From: Heterotrichella gracilis | Taxonomy: Eukaryota > Sar > Xanthophyceae > Tribonematales > Xanthonemataceae | DNA length: 61,599 nucleotides | NCBI GenBank assembly: GCA_032358255.1 | Contig: JAULBX010025420.1 | Location: 1 to 61,599, forward strand | Direction of reading: 5' to 3' | Program-made: the position numbers and the translations under genes | Notes under the pieces: model-generated | What the model was told of the DNA's origin: nothing | Database searches by the model: none | What the model saw: only the letters and a program-made list of their open reading frames with translations | Part shown: positions 11,838 to 23,120 of the stretch, piece by piece | Layout: each line of letters starts with the position of its first letter | How positions within the stretch are numbered: the first letter of the stretch is position 1

Positions 11838-12611
11838 CCCTTACAAGGATATTTCAAGCCTAAGCGAAAGGCCTTCAAAGCAGACGAAGGATTGCTCGGC
11901 CTCTCGGCATCCCGGCACCAATCTCCGCATTCCACGAAGATGCGACAAAGAAATATATAGCAAGATGGGACAACCTGCTCAATACCTCGAGCTTTAACTG
12001 GTTCTTTACTTGGCAAGCATGCTTAAGCACTGCCGAGGCCGACAACAGTGTATTTAGGAGTACAATGTGCAAGTTACATAAAAGCAATACCGTACATAAG
12101 CCTTGAATTTGCAAAGACTGATTGCAAGCGAGGCTCATCTAATATCAAATGACCAGGCCAAAAGATTGCCACAACCACAAGTTAACTCCCTTTCTAAAGT
12201 TCCTGCTTCATGCTTTATGCATTGCCACAGCAGAAAATAGTCAGGGGGAGCATCAGGAAAATGCGATTGGGAGGAAAAACCCCATTAGCAGCTGGAGTTA
12301 GCGCAACGACAGTGTGCTAGTGGAGTTAGCGCAAAGACAGGTGCACACCTCTCACTGACTGGTGCTGTTTTGCCTGGCAACAACAACCAACAAGTTCATA
12401 CAATGGTGGCTACCCGATGTTAAGTAGGAAGTAATAGTTGTTCTGCCACCAACCACTGTAAACACATAATATTTACCAAGAAGGACTTGATGAACAATTT
12501 GAGCATCAACTTGCCTGAACGATTACCCAAACAATTTACAACACCATTGAACGCATCCATTACTGAGCACATAGAAAGCACGCGTAGCACACCCAAACCC
12601 ATACAGAAAGG
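11838..12611. other. Intergenic region
   Basis: This separates two genes on the minus strand. A direct repeat (ggagttagcgcaa followed by gacag) occurs twice near 12295-12340. No exon, hairpin or clear promoter element was seen. Confidence 0.6.
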
Positions 12612-15600
12612 CTACAAGCGCCCCAGGGCTGTGGTACCCGGTGCACGCACCACCTGACACACCGCAGGCCGCCCTCGCACCAAGCGGGCCCTCGGTGAAA
12701 CGCATCGATGGACCGCCAGCTGGCGTCCCGTCACCGCCGCTTTGCTGCCACCCATCCACCTGGCATCGCCACGCTGCGCGTGCCCCTGGCTGATCAGGCT
12801 GGGCCTGGCAACTCCAGGAGCCACGGAGCTTTGGAACCCTAGGGCAGGGTTTTGGAGCCCCAAGGCCCGCAACACCCCTCGCTGGCGCCTGGTCACAAGC
12901 CCCTTGCTCAACAAGCTGGTGCCATGCCCCCACATGGCAGCTCCATGCTGCGGGTGCCTTTGACTGAACCTGCGCGAGCCAGCTGCAGCTGCTGCAGTAG
13001 CCATAGCGCTTTGGGACCCTGAGGTAGGGTTTTCCGACTCCGAGGTAGGGGTTGAGGGCGCCTCGAGGACGGTATCTGGCGAGCCGCAGTTGCGGATGGC
13101 GGAAAAGTAGGCTGCCCATCGCGCGTCCAGAAGCTCCGCGGCTTCATCCGGTGCCACCGCGCAATGCATGCCCTGCGCGTGTGAGGGTCAGTGACAACAC
13201 TGATGCAGGGGTCCATACACAGGCCAAGAGGGTTGTAAGCACAGAACGGCATCTACTTTTACGGTTTTCCATGCACTCACATCAGCAAATACTTAAAATG
13301 GATCATTGGAGGATGGTGACGATTGCTATGTGGCACTAATCGCAGCACTGCACACAACGGATGCGCAGCTACAGTGAAAGGCATTAACCTTTGGTATCCT
13401 AAGTATCATTGTGGTAGGTATACCCCCCTTGCTATACAGGCCAAGTGCACCATGGCACAGTGTTTGCCCCACCTGGCCTTGAGGCACAGAGAGGCCCTGC
13501 TTCATGAGCAGGCTCAGCGCTCGCCCCCCCGCCAGCTTGCGGTTGAGGCCATAGCGCTCAGCCAGCCACTGCTCAGCAGCTGCATCCACCGCTGCTGAGC
13601 TCATGGGGTTACCTGCAAAACCATGGCATAGTAACGCACTCCCCTTGCTGTATCAAACGCCAACACTTGCAAAGCTGTACGCAGCAGTTGCAAAAGGTGC
13701 ATGCACAGGCGCTTTGTCAGGTTGGGCCCTGCATCGCACTCCCCATGCGGAGTAGGGCAGCGTGTGACGATTGCAAGCAGTGCATGTAGGTTACAGGGCC
13801 AGAATGCAGGGTAGGTGCATGCATGGGTAGCACGATGGGCACATATCAGGCACACATTGGCCAAAGTGAGGGCTAACCATACACATTACCCTGCCGTGTA
13901 ACCCCTTAAATCCACCCACCAGCCCCCGCCTCGCGCAGCATGCTTCCGCACGCTACACATACCCTACACCCCAAACCCTAACTCCCTGAGCCCTCAAAAC
14001 CCACCTTCCTGCCCCGGCCTCGCGCAGCATGGTCCCGCATGCCACACAAACCCTACACCCCAAACCCTAAATCCCTAAGCCCTCAAAACCCACCCACCTG
14101 CCCCGGCCTCGCGCAGCATGGTCCCTATACGCCACACAAAACCCTGGACCCTAAACCCTAGAATACCAAAACCTTACGCACCTGCCCCAGCCTCCCGCAG
14201 CATGGTCCCGTACGCCAGCACGCTCCTCCGCACACTCTGCTGCGCCATGCCCCGAAGCACCACCAGCAGCACCCCCCCACCCACATCCACAGCCCTCTCC
14301 AGCGTGATGCGGTTCAGCTCCGAGGCCACCTTGGTGCGGCGCTGCCTGAGCGTGCTGTAGATCTGGGCGGCCCTGCCCGCTACCACTGACAGCAGCGGGC
14401 CAAGCACCTTGGCCGCCATAGCGCCCTGCGGGAATAGGGTATGAGGGTTTAAAAGATGTTCACAATTGTGGAGTGGATGGTCCAGGGGGACCTTTAACAC
14501 CAGTTTGTGGTTCAGGGTCCAGGGGCTTTGGGGCGCTGTGATGCGATGGGGCGCGATTCAATGGGAAGGGATGGGAGGGTTACGCACAGGTTGCACTGGC
14601 AATGCCCTTGCAGTACATCCAGCGCCATGCCATGTCGCCGCACACTACCCATCACCCCCACCACCCGCCTCCCTGATGGGCACCCCCAGCCCCCACAACA
14701 GCCCCACCCCCCCCCACCCGCCCCACCCACCTCCCTGATTGCTGCCGCCAGCCCCACCAGTCCACCCGCCAGTATGAGCAGCAAGCGGACGGTGGTGCGC
14801 GGGTCCACCACGATGTCCCTGTCTGGGAACACAATCTCCAGGTCTGCCATGGGGATGTCGCGGAAGCGGCGCAGGTGGATGTTGTGGCGGGCAGCGGCCT
14901 GCGGGGGTGAATTAGTAATGAAATGGAAAGACAATCCAATGAGACCCTGCATGTTCCAGGTATCCTAAGCTGGTATGCATCTGCCATCTGCCCGAGAACT
15001 GTGCGCTGTACACAACTGGCCTCCCCACAGTGTGCTGTGGTAGAGATAGAAAAACTGGATGGCATGCTGCGGCGTGGCAATGCATGCATGATGATTCCTT
15101 ACCGAGTCCTCCGAGGGCAGCAGCATGGCCTCCGATTTCTTGACCTTCCCGCCTAGCTTCTTCCTGTACACCACGATGACCTCGCGGAAGGAGGGCTCAA
15201 GCAGCTCAACCTCCTGAAGGGACAGATGAATACAGGGATTGACATAATAGGTGCAGGTATGGAGAATCCGTACACCGGGTGTAACCTACATAGGGTAGCG
15301 ATCATAGGACCTAATGATTTAAGTTAGCAACGAGACACAAATAAATTTATCAGAAAAATTCATGAAATCAACCTTGCCATCATCAACCGCACTTACCTCA
15401 AACAGGCCCTTGAGGAGGGACCTGGTGTCTGGGAAGATCATGCGCAGGGTGCGCCGCTCAGCCACAATCTCAAGGTTGCTGTTGCCAGGGCCCGGCGGCC
15501 CCTCCGAGATCACCCCATTGCTCCTCCCAACCTCCCCCTGCCCCCCTCCCGAAACCACCCCATTGCTCCCCCCCGAGCCCTGGCTCCCTTCAGAAACCGC

Positions 15601-18482
15601 GGCAGTTCCATTGGTGCTCTCCTCGTCCTCTTCGAATATGCTCCCCTTGAAGAGGTCAGGGCCAAACACAGGCAGGTCCTCGCCGCTAGAGGACAGGTCG
15701 TCGGCTGACCCATCCTCCTCCTGGGGGGGCTTCTCTATCCCAATTGCGCCTGAGACAGCCTTCCGTACATTTGCGGCCTGCAGATGTATAGATCAAGGCG
15801 TAAACAGACACATTCAAAGCTTAGAAATGCAAATCTGCACCTTTTAGGGCCTGATAAATAGGAGAGGTTTCATACCTCAGATCAGGTATGAATACATAAC
15901 ACAAGGACCGCTGAGGTATGCGCACTAATGGCCTCCGCACGAAGGGCAGGGTTTGACGAGAAAGAACTTCAGCAGGGTGCGCGCACTATCCTCCGCACTG
16001 CTCCCATACAACAAAAGGCAAGGATCAGGGTTTATTCAAGGTTTGGGCAGGGTGTGCGCACCATCCTGCCCAGTTTCCGCACTCCGGCCTCCCTGGGATG
16101 CTGCAGCAGGTACTCCAGCAGCAGGTCAAGGGATTTCGATAAGAGTTTAGATTATTGACTTTAGAGCCATTGAAATTACAGTTCAACTAATCTGCCTGCA
16201 TTGCTGGGATGCCATGTGATTGACTGACTGATTAGGGTTTCTAGCAGGGGTGCGCGCACCATCCTGCGCAGTTTCCGCATGCCCGCCTCCACTGGGTGCT
16301 CCAGCAGGTACTCTAGCAGCAGGTCAAACTTCTCGTTCAGGTACCTGCCCTGCATCCTGGCCTGCAGTGGGGGTAGGTGGGAATGCTTTTCTGGTTTGTT
16401 TTGTAGAATAGGTGGGTACGCGCAGGTGCATGGGCTGACATGACCTTGCAACAGCCATACTAGTAGCCAGCCTTGTGCAGCACCAAGCAGTGACTTTATA
16501 ACGCCATGTACACTTTTTGATGGTCTGTATTGAGTGGCCAGCCCTCCCCGCATCCTCGTCCATTGCACGTGCAAGATGATGCTCTCCCTATAGCAGCTTC
16601 ATCTTGCTGTGTGTTATGTGTGGTTGGTCCGCCTGTGCACGATGATGACCTCCCCACCCACCCACCTGGTTAATCCCCCTGTGCATGATGATGACCTCCC
16701 CACCCACCTGATTAACCCCCCTACGCACCATGGTGACCTCCCCACCCACCCACCCACCTGGTTAATCCCCCTGTGCATGATGAGTATGCTGTCTGCCAGC
16801 TGTGGCAGCGCAGCCCTCAAGGTGGGGTTCTGCTCCCACAGGCGCGGCAGCAGGTCGGCGTCGATCTGGGACCAGTCAACCTCAACCGGGAGGGTCATCT
16901 GCAGGGGGGGCGAAGGGGGTGAATATACAAGGAAATACTTGCTGGGGATGGCCATCATGAGGCTTGCCTATGGACAGGAAACAGCTATGGCAAAGGATGG
17001 AGTTCTCAATTTTGGCCCACAGGCTCAAAAGTTGTATATGTGTATCATATCCCCCCACCAGGAACTCGTTCTGGCCGCAGTCAGCACCGGTGCTCAGCAC
17101 TCTGTAACAGGGCCACCACGTTCCCTCCCCATCCCACCCCACCCACCCCACCCCACCCCACCAGGCCCCACCGGCAGCCACCAATCCCACAAGAAGGATT
17201 TCCCCATCATTGCCAGTCACTTTATTTCACCCCTGGGGCCCCGCACGCACCAGGAACTCGTTCCGCTTGGCCGCCTCCCACTGCTGCACAGTCAGCAACT
17301 GGTACTCAGCGCTCTGCAGCAGGGCAGCAAGGTCCTGCAGGAACTGCACCTCCTGCTCTGCCAGCTGGCTGTCATCCACATCAACACCTGGTGCAGCGTT
17401 AGGAGGTGTTAGGTACGAGGTTTAGGGTTTTAGCGCTGAAAGGCAACACTTGGCCACGTGGGAGGCTTAGGGTTTAGGGTTTATCCTGGCACACAGCGTG
17501 GCTGTCATTGGCAGTGAGACCTGACGTGGTGTGGAGGCGCTGCGAGGTTAGGGTTTAGGGTTTTAGATTAGGGTTTAGAGTACATCCTGCTGAGCCGGCT
17601 CGCCTGCTGGGACCAATATATGGACATCATGGGATGTGTGGTGAGGTGAATAGTTGGTATGGTTGATGTTGTTGCGGTGGACCTGAGGCTGGGTGGTGAC
17701 ATGGGTTGGTGGCATGGCGGTGTGGTGAGGCTGGTGGTGGGTGTAGTAGTGTGTAGGTATGATGATAGTATGAGTATGGGTATGCAAGCCAGTGGATGTG
17801 TGGGGGTGTGGGGGTGGAGGGAGGGGTGTGTGGGGAGGGGTTGTGGGGAGGCAGGTGGGTGTGGCCATCTGGGATGTGGGGGGTAGGGTGCACCAGCATA
17901 GAACGAGAACCACCTGCTGTCTCGGTGCCATCGATGGCAACGAAGGGCTGGGAAAGGTTCTCAAACTTCCTGCAATAACACCCACATCCAGTGAGCACGT
18001 ATTAGCAAAGGGGGGCAGACCGTCCTTGTCATACCCTGATGCCCCAAGCTCTCCTACACAGTGCAAAACACCACCACCCAAGGAGGTACCTATTTCCCTA
18101 CCTCCTGATCTCGAAAAACTCCAGCTGCGTGACACCTTCGATGAGCTTACAAACAGACAAGAAGTTGGCAGCATCAGCTCCCAAGCCGTCTGCATGCATG
18201 CAAAAGCACGCAGGTCAAGGTTGCTGTGCAACGCAGAAGGGGATTCGACCCCAACCCACTTGGCAAAAGCAGCCAAAGGGTGCGCAAAGAAGTGGTACCT
18301 GCCAAGTCTGAGATCAGCACGTCTGTGGGGATGTTCAGGAACCTGTCTGGTGGGCATCGCACTGTGGCAGTAGCCCGGTCCTTTTTTTCCTCCATGCGCT
18401 CTGTCGAGAAGGTGTTCTGCAGGCCCTCAACCCCTAACCTGCCCCAGTCCCTGGTGTCCGCGAAATGGGCGTACATCAACAT
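12612..18482 (-). CDS. DUF3754 (TMEM143-like) membrane protein, 770 aa
   Basis: Twelve exons fit with matching phases: 18482-18299, 18189-18102, 17969-17914, 17387-17251, 16898-16758, 16361-16260, 15777-15397, 15213-15103, 14898-14731, 14425-14182, 13612-13473 and 13172-12612. The C-terminal third carries hallmarks of the DUF3754 family of plants, algae, cyanobacteria and animal TMEM143. These are EVIVVYR, then RRFRDIPMADLEIVFP, a hydrophobic segment (LLLILAGGLVGLAAAI), a second one, and the closing VDAAAEQWLAERYG and DEAAELLDARWAAYF motifs. A low-complexity acidic/Ser/Gly insert (exon 15777-15397) and a 150-residue Ala/Gly/Arg-rich tail are extra to the family core. Members are envelope or mitochondrial membrane proteins of unknown activity. 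ATG 18482 is the first in-frame start. Confidence 0.82.
13917..14181 (-). repeat. Three echoes of a DUF3754 exon end
   Basis: The last 35 bases of exon 14425-14182 (cagcatggtcccgtacgcc...) plus the donor site recur at about 14098-14132, 14011-14045 and 13920-13955. The unit is about 85 bases. Each spacer carries CCCTAAACCCTAA-type sequence. All lie in the following intron. Confidence 0.9.
16055..16150 (-). repeat. Echo of DUF3754 exon 16361-16260
   Basis: The copy spans the exon's C-terminal half and donor. It reads DLLLEYLLQHPREAGVRKLGRM, against DLLLEYLLEHPVEAGMRKLRRM in the real exon. A shorter third copy sits near 15965-16000. The copies stay open in frame but have no matching acceptor, so they are probably unused. 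Confidence 0.85.
16622..16757 (-). repeat. Three echoes of DUF3754 exon end 16758
   Basis: The block gttaatccccctgtgcatga followed by tgacctccccaccca repeats at a spacing of about 40-50 bases directly after the exon. Each copy preserves the CAG/GTGGGTGG-type donor, so the transcript offers several equivalent 5' splice sites in a row. Confidence 0.85.
17059..17110 (-). repeat. Echo of DUF3754 exon 17387-17251
   Basis: The donor end of the exon (caccaggaactcgttc on the plus strand) and the cagtcagcac...ctcagc...ctctg block recur here in compressed form, about 190 bases downstream in the intron. Confidence 0.75.
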
Positions 18483-19030
18483 CGAGTGCCAACGTAGAGG
18501 AGGCGTTGTATAGCTTGTGGATTGCTCGCAAAAGCGGTGTCTGGTATTTCTGGTTTCGTTACAGCCCTGGCAGTTTCCCGCCAAGATAACTTGTAGGGTT
18601 TTCTAGGGTGCCTTCTAAAGATGCACAAAGGCGATAATCACAACTGCTCGGTGACTACAAGAGCAAAGCAGACGGTGCCTACGAACTACGGGTACAAAAC
18701 AGAGACACTGTGGGGTGGTCCACACCTGCAATAAAACACCCATTCCATTACTACGCAAACGACACTAGGGCGTGCATGCTCACATCCTGTTGGGCTGAAA
18801 CAGCCACAAAATCACTGGTAAAATACACAATATACAAGCCGTCCTGCTCCTCCTTGAGAGGCATAAATCCATGGTGCTCCTGCAAAAACATGTGCTGCCA
18901 AGCTGGGCGCACATAACGTAACTCGTTTACTGACTGTTGAGAACAACTAGTGCTGTTGGGGGATAATGATAGTTGTGGAATAAGGGCAGAAAGCAACGCT
19001 GACATCGCTATATGATATCTGAAGCACGCC
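18483..19030. other. Intergenic region
   Basis: About 550 bases lie between the DUF3754 start and the stop of the upstream gene on the same strand. I see no exon, repeat or obvious promoter motif. Confidence 0.6.
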
Positions 19031-19918
19031 TCATTTGCCGCCAAGGCGTGAGTACTTCAGCAGCCCTTTCAAGCTGGACGCAGAACCCTTGTGTGGAACG
19101 CGCTTGGCTGCCTTGGGAGCCGCACCCAGCCGGGCATATCCCTGGAGGGCCTCAGCCATACTGGTTTTGCTGGGCTGAGTCGATCTTGGCGCCTCCTTGG
19201 CAGCCAGGTTGGCATACTTGTAGAGAGGGTCTCGTTTCACACGTGCTGACACTTTGGGCGCTGCTCTGGTGGTGGTCCTGGTGGCTGTGGGCTGCCTGGC
19301 ACCAGCTGCTGCCTGTGATGGCTTGGTGTTGGGCACAAAGGGCGACACAGGCTTTTCCTTGAACAAGGGAGAGGAGGCGAAGGAGGGAGCAGCCTTGCGG
19401 AAGAAGCTGGAGACACCGTTTGAGTAGGCCCTGGCCGCCTGGCTGGAGTATGCTGCTGCTGCAAGCAGGGAGTAGCCGTATCTGGCCTTCAGCAGGGGCG
19501 TTGCCGCAAAGTACAACGACTGCTGGCTGCTCTGTAGGGCATTGCAAGGCTGCGGGACAAGGTCTCTGGCAGCTGAAACCTTGGGTGTGGGGTTGGACCC
19601 TGTAGAGCCAGTGGCCTTGAGTGAGAACTATTGTGATGCTGATATTGTCCAGAACATAGGTAATTCGCAAGTGCTTACTGGAGCAACAACCAAACTGACG
19701 TACCTGTGGTGACATTGTACTTGAGTACTGCTGCTTTCACGGCGGTTTTCTTCTCAACTCCCCCTGCTTAAAGGGAGCACATGCATCAATACAAGCAGCC
19801 CAGCGGAGCAGGTGTTTTGGGTTCCAAACCATAGGTAGAGAACGTGCAGCCAAGCTAGTTGTCGCTGACCTTTCAGAAGCCTCTTCAGATTGCGTAATAC
19901 AAGAAGTTTCCTCAGCAT
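19031..19918 (-). CDS. Basic Ala/Ser/Lys-rich protein, 225 aa, possibly organelle-targeted
   Basis: Three exons join in frame: 19918-19870, 19763-19704 and 19599-19031. The third acceptor was placed at 19599 because the nearer candidate at 19615 breaks the frame. The N-terminus (MLRKLLVLRNLKRLLKG) is a basic amphipathic helix like a mitochondrial presequence. The rest is rich in Ala, Ser, Lys and Arg with few acids. It contains loose internal repeats built on a Tyr-x-x-Leu core: YKYANLAAK, GYARLGAAPK and KYSRLGGK. The family is not recognised. It could be an organellar nucleoid or ribosome-associated protein, but that is conjecture. Confidence 0.6.
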
Positions 19919-20650
19919 AGGCGCCATTGGAAGGGGCCCAGCAGCACCCAGTGAGGGCCTGCTAACCCCGGTTGGAGACCAGCGAAGTGAAGTGGAGATA
20001 TAACCACACCACGTGAATGCTCCACGAGTAACAGAACCCCACTAGCAATAGCGATAAGCAAACCTGGCGTGTGCAGCTTTTTGTTCGAAACGAGCACCTG
20101 CGCGGAACCCCTGACAAATGCTTCAGCAACAGCGAGGTCAGAACGAATGGAGGACCACCGCAACAGCTCGTTGGCGTCTGAATGCAATCAGAAGGCAAAG
20201 CCCGGCCAGGTTTGAACCCACGGAGTTGGCATTGCTGCTTGCTATGTATCAGGGATGAGCAGCTCCGACGAAACGAGTGTGTTTTCTCCTCGTGACATTT
20301 TCTGGTGGCCTTCCCTTGCATACCCTCAAGTAGGGTTCAACCTAAACGACCAGGTTTTGCAGCCGGGTTCATTTAATGAATCATTGTTGCACAGTGCACA
20401 AACGCCGTGGTTGTCGTTAGCCCACAGCGCAAGGGCAGCAGTGATTAATAACGGTACTGTATTGAGGCAACTATTCCGCAAGCAAACGTTTTGAAACCGG
20501 GTTAATTTAATTAATAAAAGGGGGTATGCATGCATGCATGCATATGAATCTGCTTGTACGCGAGAGAGTGGCTCGTGTATGCTTGGTGGGTTAATAGCGT
20601 GCTGAAGCCAACAGGGCTTTTGCTGCTGTCTGAGAGCAGTTGCCTAAAGC
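19919..20650. other. Divergent intergenic region
   Basis: This lies between the minus-strand basic protein gene and the plus-strand duplicated ORFs. It contains an AT-rich stretch near 20490-20545 with a gcatgcatgcatgcat tract and ttaatttaattaa, possibly promoter-proximal for the plus-strand unit. No exon was seen. Confidence 0.5.
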
Positions 20651-20860
20651 ATGGCCCAGCCGAGTGCTGACGAGATTGCGCAGGTGAGGGAGACAGTAAG
20701 GCAGGTTGTGACTGCAGAGCAACTGTTTCTGTTGTTTAACGAGGAGCACTTCAAGGTCTTGTGGAAGAGCAAGTACCGCACCGTCCGATCTCTGCAACGG
20801 GCATCAAGAGAATGCCTACTTCACACGCAGCTGCCTGAGGCGCTGGTTGACTGTTGTTGA
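20651..20860 (+). CDS. Small duplicated ORF, copy 1 (69 aa)
   Basis: The frame begins MAQPSADEIAQVRETVRQVV and continues as a charged, helical peptide, with FLLFNEEHFKVLWKSKYRTV in the centre. It closes with LPEALVDCC and a TGA. It is the shorter of two tandem paralogues and the substitutions between them are mostly conservative (see copy 2). The family is unrecognised. It could be a 5' exon of a longer gene, with the later exon near 21635-21891 read in another combination. The stop argues that this copy at least terminates here. Confidence 0.45.
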   Translation: MAQPSADEIAQVRETVRQVVTAEQLFLLFNEEHFKVLWKSKYRTVRSLQRASRECLLHTQLPEALVDCC

Positions 20861-21065
20861 TGCCCCACCCTGGTGTGTACTTACGTGCCTAGGAGAGTCT
20901 AGCCAGGACTAAGACTCTTAGTAAGAGAACCGTCCCGAGAACCATGTGTGCTGCGGTGTGCCAAACTTGCCCTTGTGAAGTTATCCACCCACCTATCTAT
21001 CCAGCTGGTGTGTGCTCCACTCTGCACAATTTGTTTTGCTGCTGGCTGAGAGCATTGCCTAAAGC

Positions 21066-21308
21066 ATGGCCCAGCCGAGTGCTGAACAGATTGCACAGGT
21101 GAAGGAGGCAGTAAGGCAGCATGTGGCTGAAGAACTACTGTTTCTGTTGTTTGACGAGGAGCACTTCAAGCTCCTGTGGAAGCACAAGTACCGCATCATC
21201 GAAGCTCTGCAAGTGGCATCAAAAGACTCTCTATTTCGTATGAAGCTGCCTGAGGCGCTAATTGACTGTTTGAGGCCCCTCCACAGTGGTGTGTACTCAC
21301 GTGCCTAG
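21066..21308 (+). CDS. Small duplicated ORF, copy 2 (80 aa)
   Basis: This paralogue of the ORF at 20651 begins MAQPSAEQIAQVKEAVRQHV with core FLLFDEEHFKLLWKHKYRII and end LPEALIDCLRP. Differences from copy 1 are largely Asn/Asp, Val/Leu, Val/Ile and Arg/Lys exchanges, the pattern expected of protein under selection rather than of junk. It runs 11 residues longer because the TGA of copy 1 is absent. Function is unknown. It may splice to downstream exons, but no junction with matching phase was proved. Confidence 0.5.
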   Translation: MAQPSAEQIAQVKEAVRQHVAEELLFLLFDEEHFKLLWKHKYRIIEALQVASKDSLFRMKLPEALIDCLRPLHSGVYSRA

Positions 21309-21634
21309 GAAAGTCTAGCCAGGACTGGGAGAACCGTCCCGAGAACCATGTGTGCTGCGGTGTACCAAACTTGCTGTGTACCAAACAGCCCTTGTGAAAG
21401 TATCTATCTATCTACCCAGCTTGTGTGTGCTCCACTGCAGTGTTTTCCTGAGACTGTTGCTCTTGCTGCATGCAGTGTACCTGCGGGTATTCTATCCTTG
21501 TGCGTGTGCTTTGAACCTACACCAGTGGGCTCCTGCTGTGCTTGTAACTGCATCGATGGTCGGCTTGCAGTCAAGGTGTACAGGGCACGTTGCTGCACCC
21601 CTCACCTTGCACTTACTTGTTCTTTTTGCCCCAG

Positions 21635-21892
21635 CGCAGGCTACAATCCCCAAGGTGTTAAAGTGGTTGGAGGACCCAAGAAATGAGTTTGGCGTCCACC
21701 TTGAGCAAAACCAGCGGATGGACAACGAATCAAACACCTTCGAGCCATACAGTGACAATGAGTCATTGTGTCATTGTGAGTCATTGTCATTCCGCAGCGA
21801 GTCACTTGCGTCAAGCAGCGGAGGACCAACGCCATTCGTGTCATTGCTCACTGAGATGTACCAGTTGTCAGCGGAAGGACTCACAACTGCAG
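21635..21892 (+). CDS. Probable exon of unknown protein
   Basis: An open segment after a CAG acceptor reads ATIPKVLKWLEDPRNEF and then an acidic/Ser-rich stretch. It ends at a GTAGGG donor near 21892. The composition (VSLLTEMYQLSAEGL) is protein-like. It lies 330 bases after the second small ORF and may be its next exon, though the phases I tested do not join. A tcattgtgtcattgtgagtcattgtc direct-repeat patch sits inside it. Confidence 0.4.
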
Positions 21893-22070
21893 GTAGGGGG
21901 TCATGCTACCTTGACTGTGACACCTGAAACTCACCAGAACCCCGGGGGGTGAAGTGGGCTTCAGCAATCGGTCGCTGTGGCAGCTTGCACACTTGTTGCT
22001 GCATCGTTGTTTCGTCGATCAAAACCCTTGAACCCTGAACGGTTGCGTTGCCTTTTTTTGTGCGGGTACC

Positions 22071-22847
22071 ATGCACCGCTACCGTGAGTTGTGCGAGCTT
22101 GCCGCTGCCAGGCGGACAGGAGCAGAGGGAAGCAACCATCACATGTTCAAGACTTTGATGGGACCATGCGGATCAGATGGCGATGAGCCTGTCCCCGCTG
22201 AAATCAAGGGGGCAACATCAGCACCTGCGGAGGGCATGGGAGACCACGCAATGGCCCCGCTCAGGTATGGAACCTGAGAAAATGACGATTGCATTTGTGG
22301 TCTTTCCAGCATTTCATTTTGTCAGGGGGAGATGCACTGCCCCTGCTATGCTCACAGCAGGGCGCCACACGCTATGGCAGCAGGTGAGAGCATGCTTCAC
22401 GTTTGCATCCTATTGCCATCCATGTAGCCATTTCCATTGCATAGAGTTAACTAAACGTTGGCTTTGGCAATGCCATGCATGGGTCTTTTTATATGCCTTC
22501 CCCGTCCACAAGGAGCTTACAAACAGATCTTTCTATGCTGCATACCAGCCAGTCAAGGCACACAAGGCAATAAGCCGATGCTGGCGTGGAACGCCTTACT
22601 GTGAATTGAAAAAGGTAAATTTGCACTGTAAATTTGAAAGTTGTATACCAGCCCAAGTGGTTCGTGATTGTTTGGTGCAAGCACTTGTAACATGGTTTTG
22701 ATGCCACCCCCTTGCCACATCCACAGCAGCTTGCCAGCAAGGCAGGGACACGGGGATCTGGGTATGGGATGGGGACAGGGCTGAGGGAAGTGTTCACAAA
22801 GCGCAGCCAGCCACCAGGGTTGGGCCGCCACCCAGCTACGGCTGCAG
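22071..22847 (+). pseudogene. Scattered exon-like segments, unresolved
   Basis: Three segments are bounded by plausible splice sites. They are 22071-22265 (ATG start, MHRYRELCELAAARR), about 22329-22383, and about 22729-22847 (GYGMGTGLREVFTKRSQPPG). They could belong to one gene with the PfkB-like segment downstream, but frames do not join cleanly throughout. I treat them as uncertain exons or relics. Confidence 0.3.
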
Positions 22848-23120
22848 GTGGGTCATGATACCGTGCGTATGAACCCTGAACTGTGCCAAAACTGTAACAC
22901 ACCCCATGGCAGCAGTGGGCGCATGCACGCGCAACCTGGCTTGCATTGTGTTGCCAACCACGTAACTGCTTCCACTGCAAGGGCTCTACCAAGCTGTAGC
23001 TTTGGCTCCAGTATCAGTTTCTAAACGAATAATTTTCACAATGTTTCCCCATTTGCACTTCAACTTTCAGTTGATGTCTTTTCTTCCGCAGGTGCTTGCC
23101 CGCTGTCGTAAACTAGGGGG

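Larger units (their letters stand above)
20610..21440 (+). repeat. Tandem duplication of about 410 bases
   Basis: Two units, about 20615-21025 and 21028-21440, share a leader (gctgctg..ctgagagca..tgcctaaagc), an ATG-started open frame, and a long trailer (gtgcctagga.agtctagccaggac ... gagaaccgtcccgagaacc). They are about 75-80 per cent alike. The trailer's conservation is as strong as the ORF's, so the whole unit was copied. Confidence 0.9.

Noticed and set aside
16609..17412. 267-codon open frame on the plus strand
   Set aside because: Antisense to DUF3754 exons and to the repeated donor arrays; its Pro/His/Thr-rich composition is a by-product.
17575..18357. 260-codon open frame on the minus strand
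   Set aside because: It reads through introns of DUF3754 in a frame that matches no exon; His/Thr/Pro runs come from simple repeats.
20195..20260. tRNA-like T-arm (ggtttgaaccc)
   Set aside because: No matching acceptor, D or anticodon stems could be built on either strand.
21438..21480. Third unit of the small-ORF tandem duplication
   Set aside because: Only a weak ttgct.ttgctg similarity remains, too short to call.
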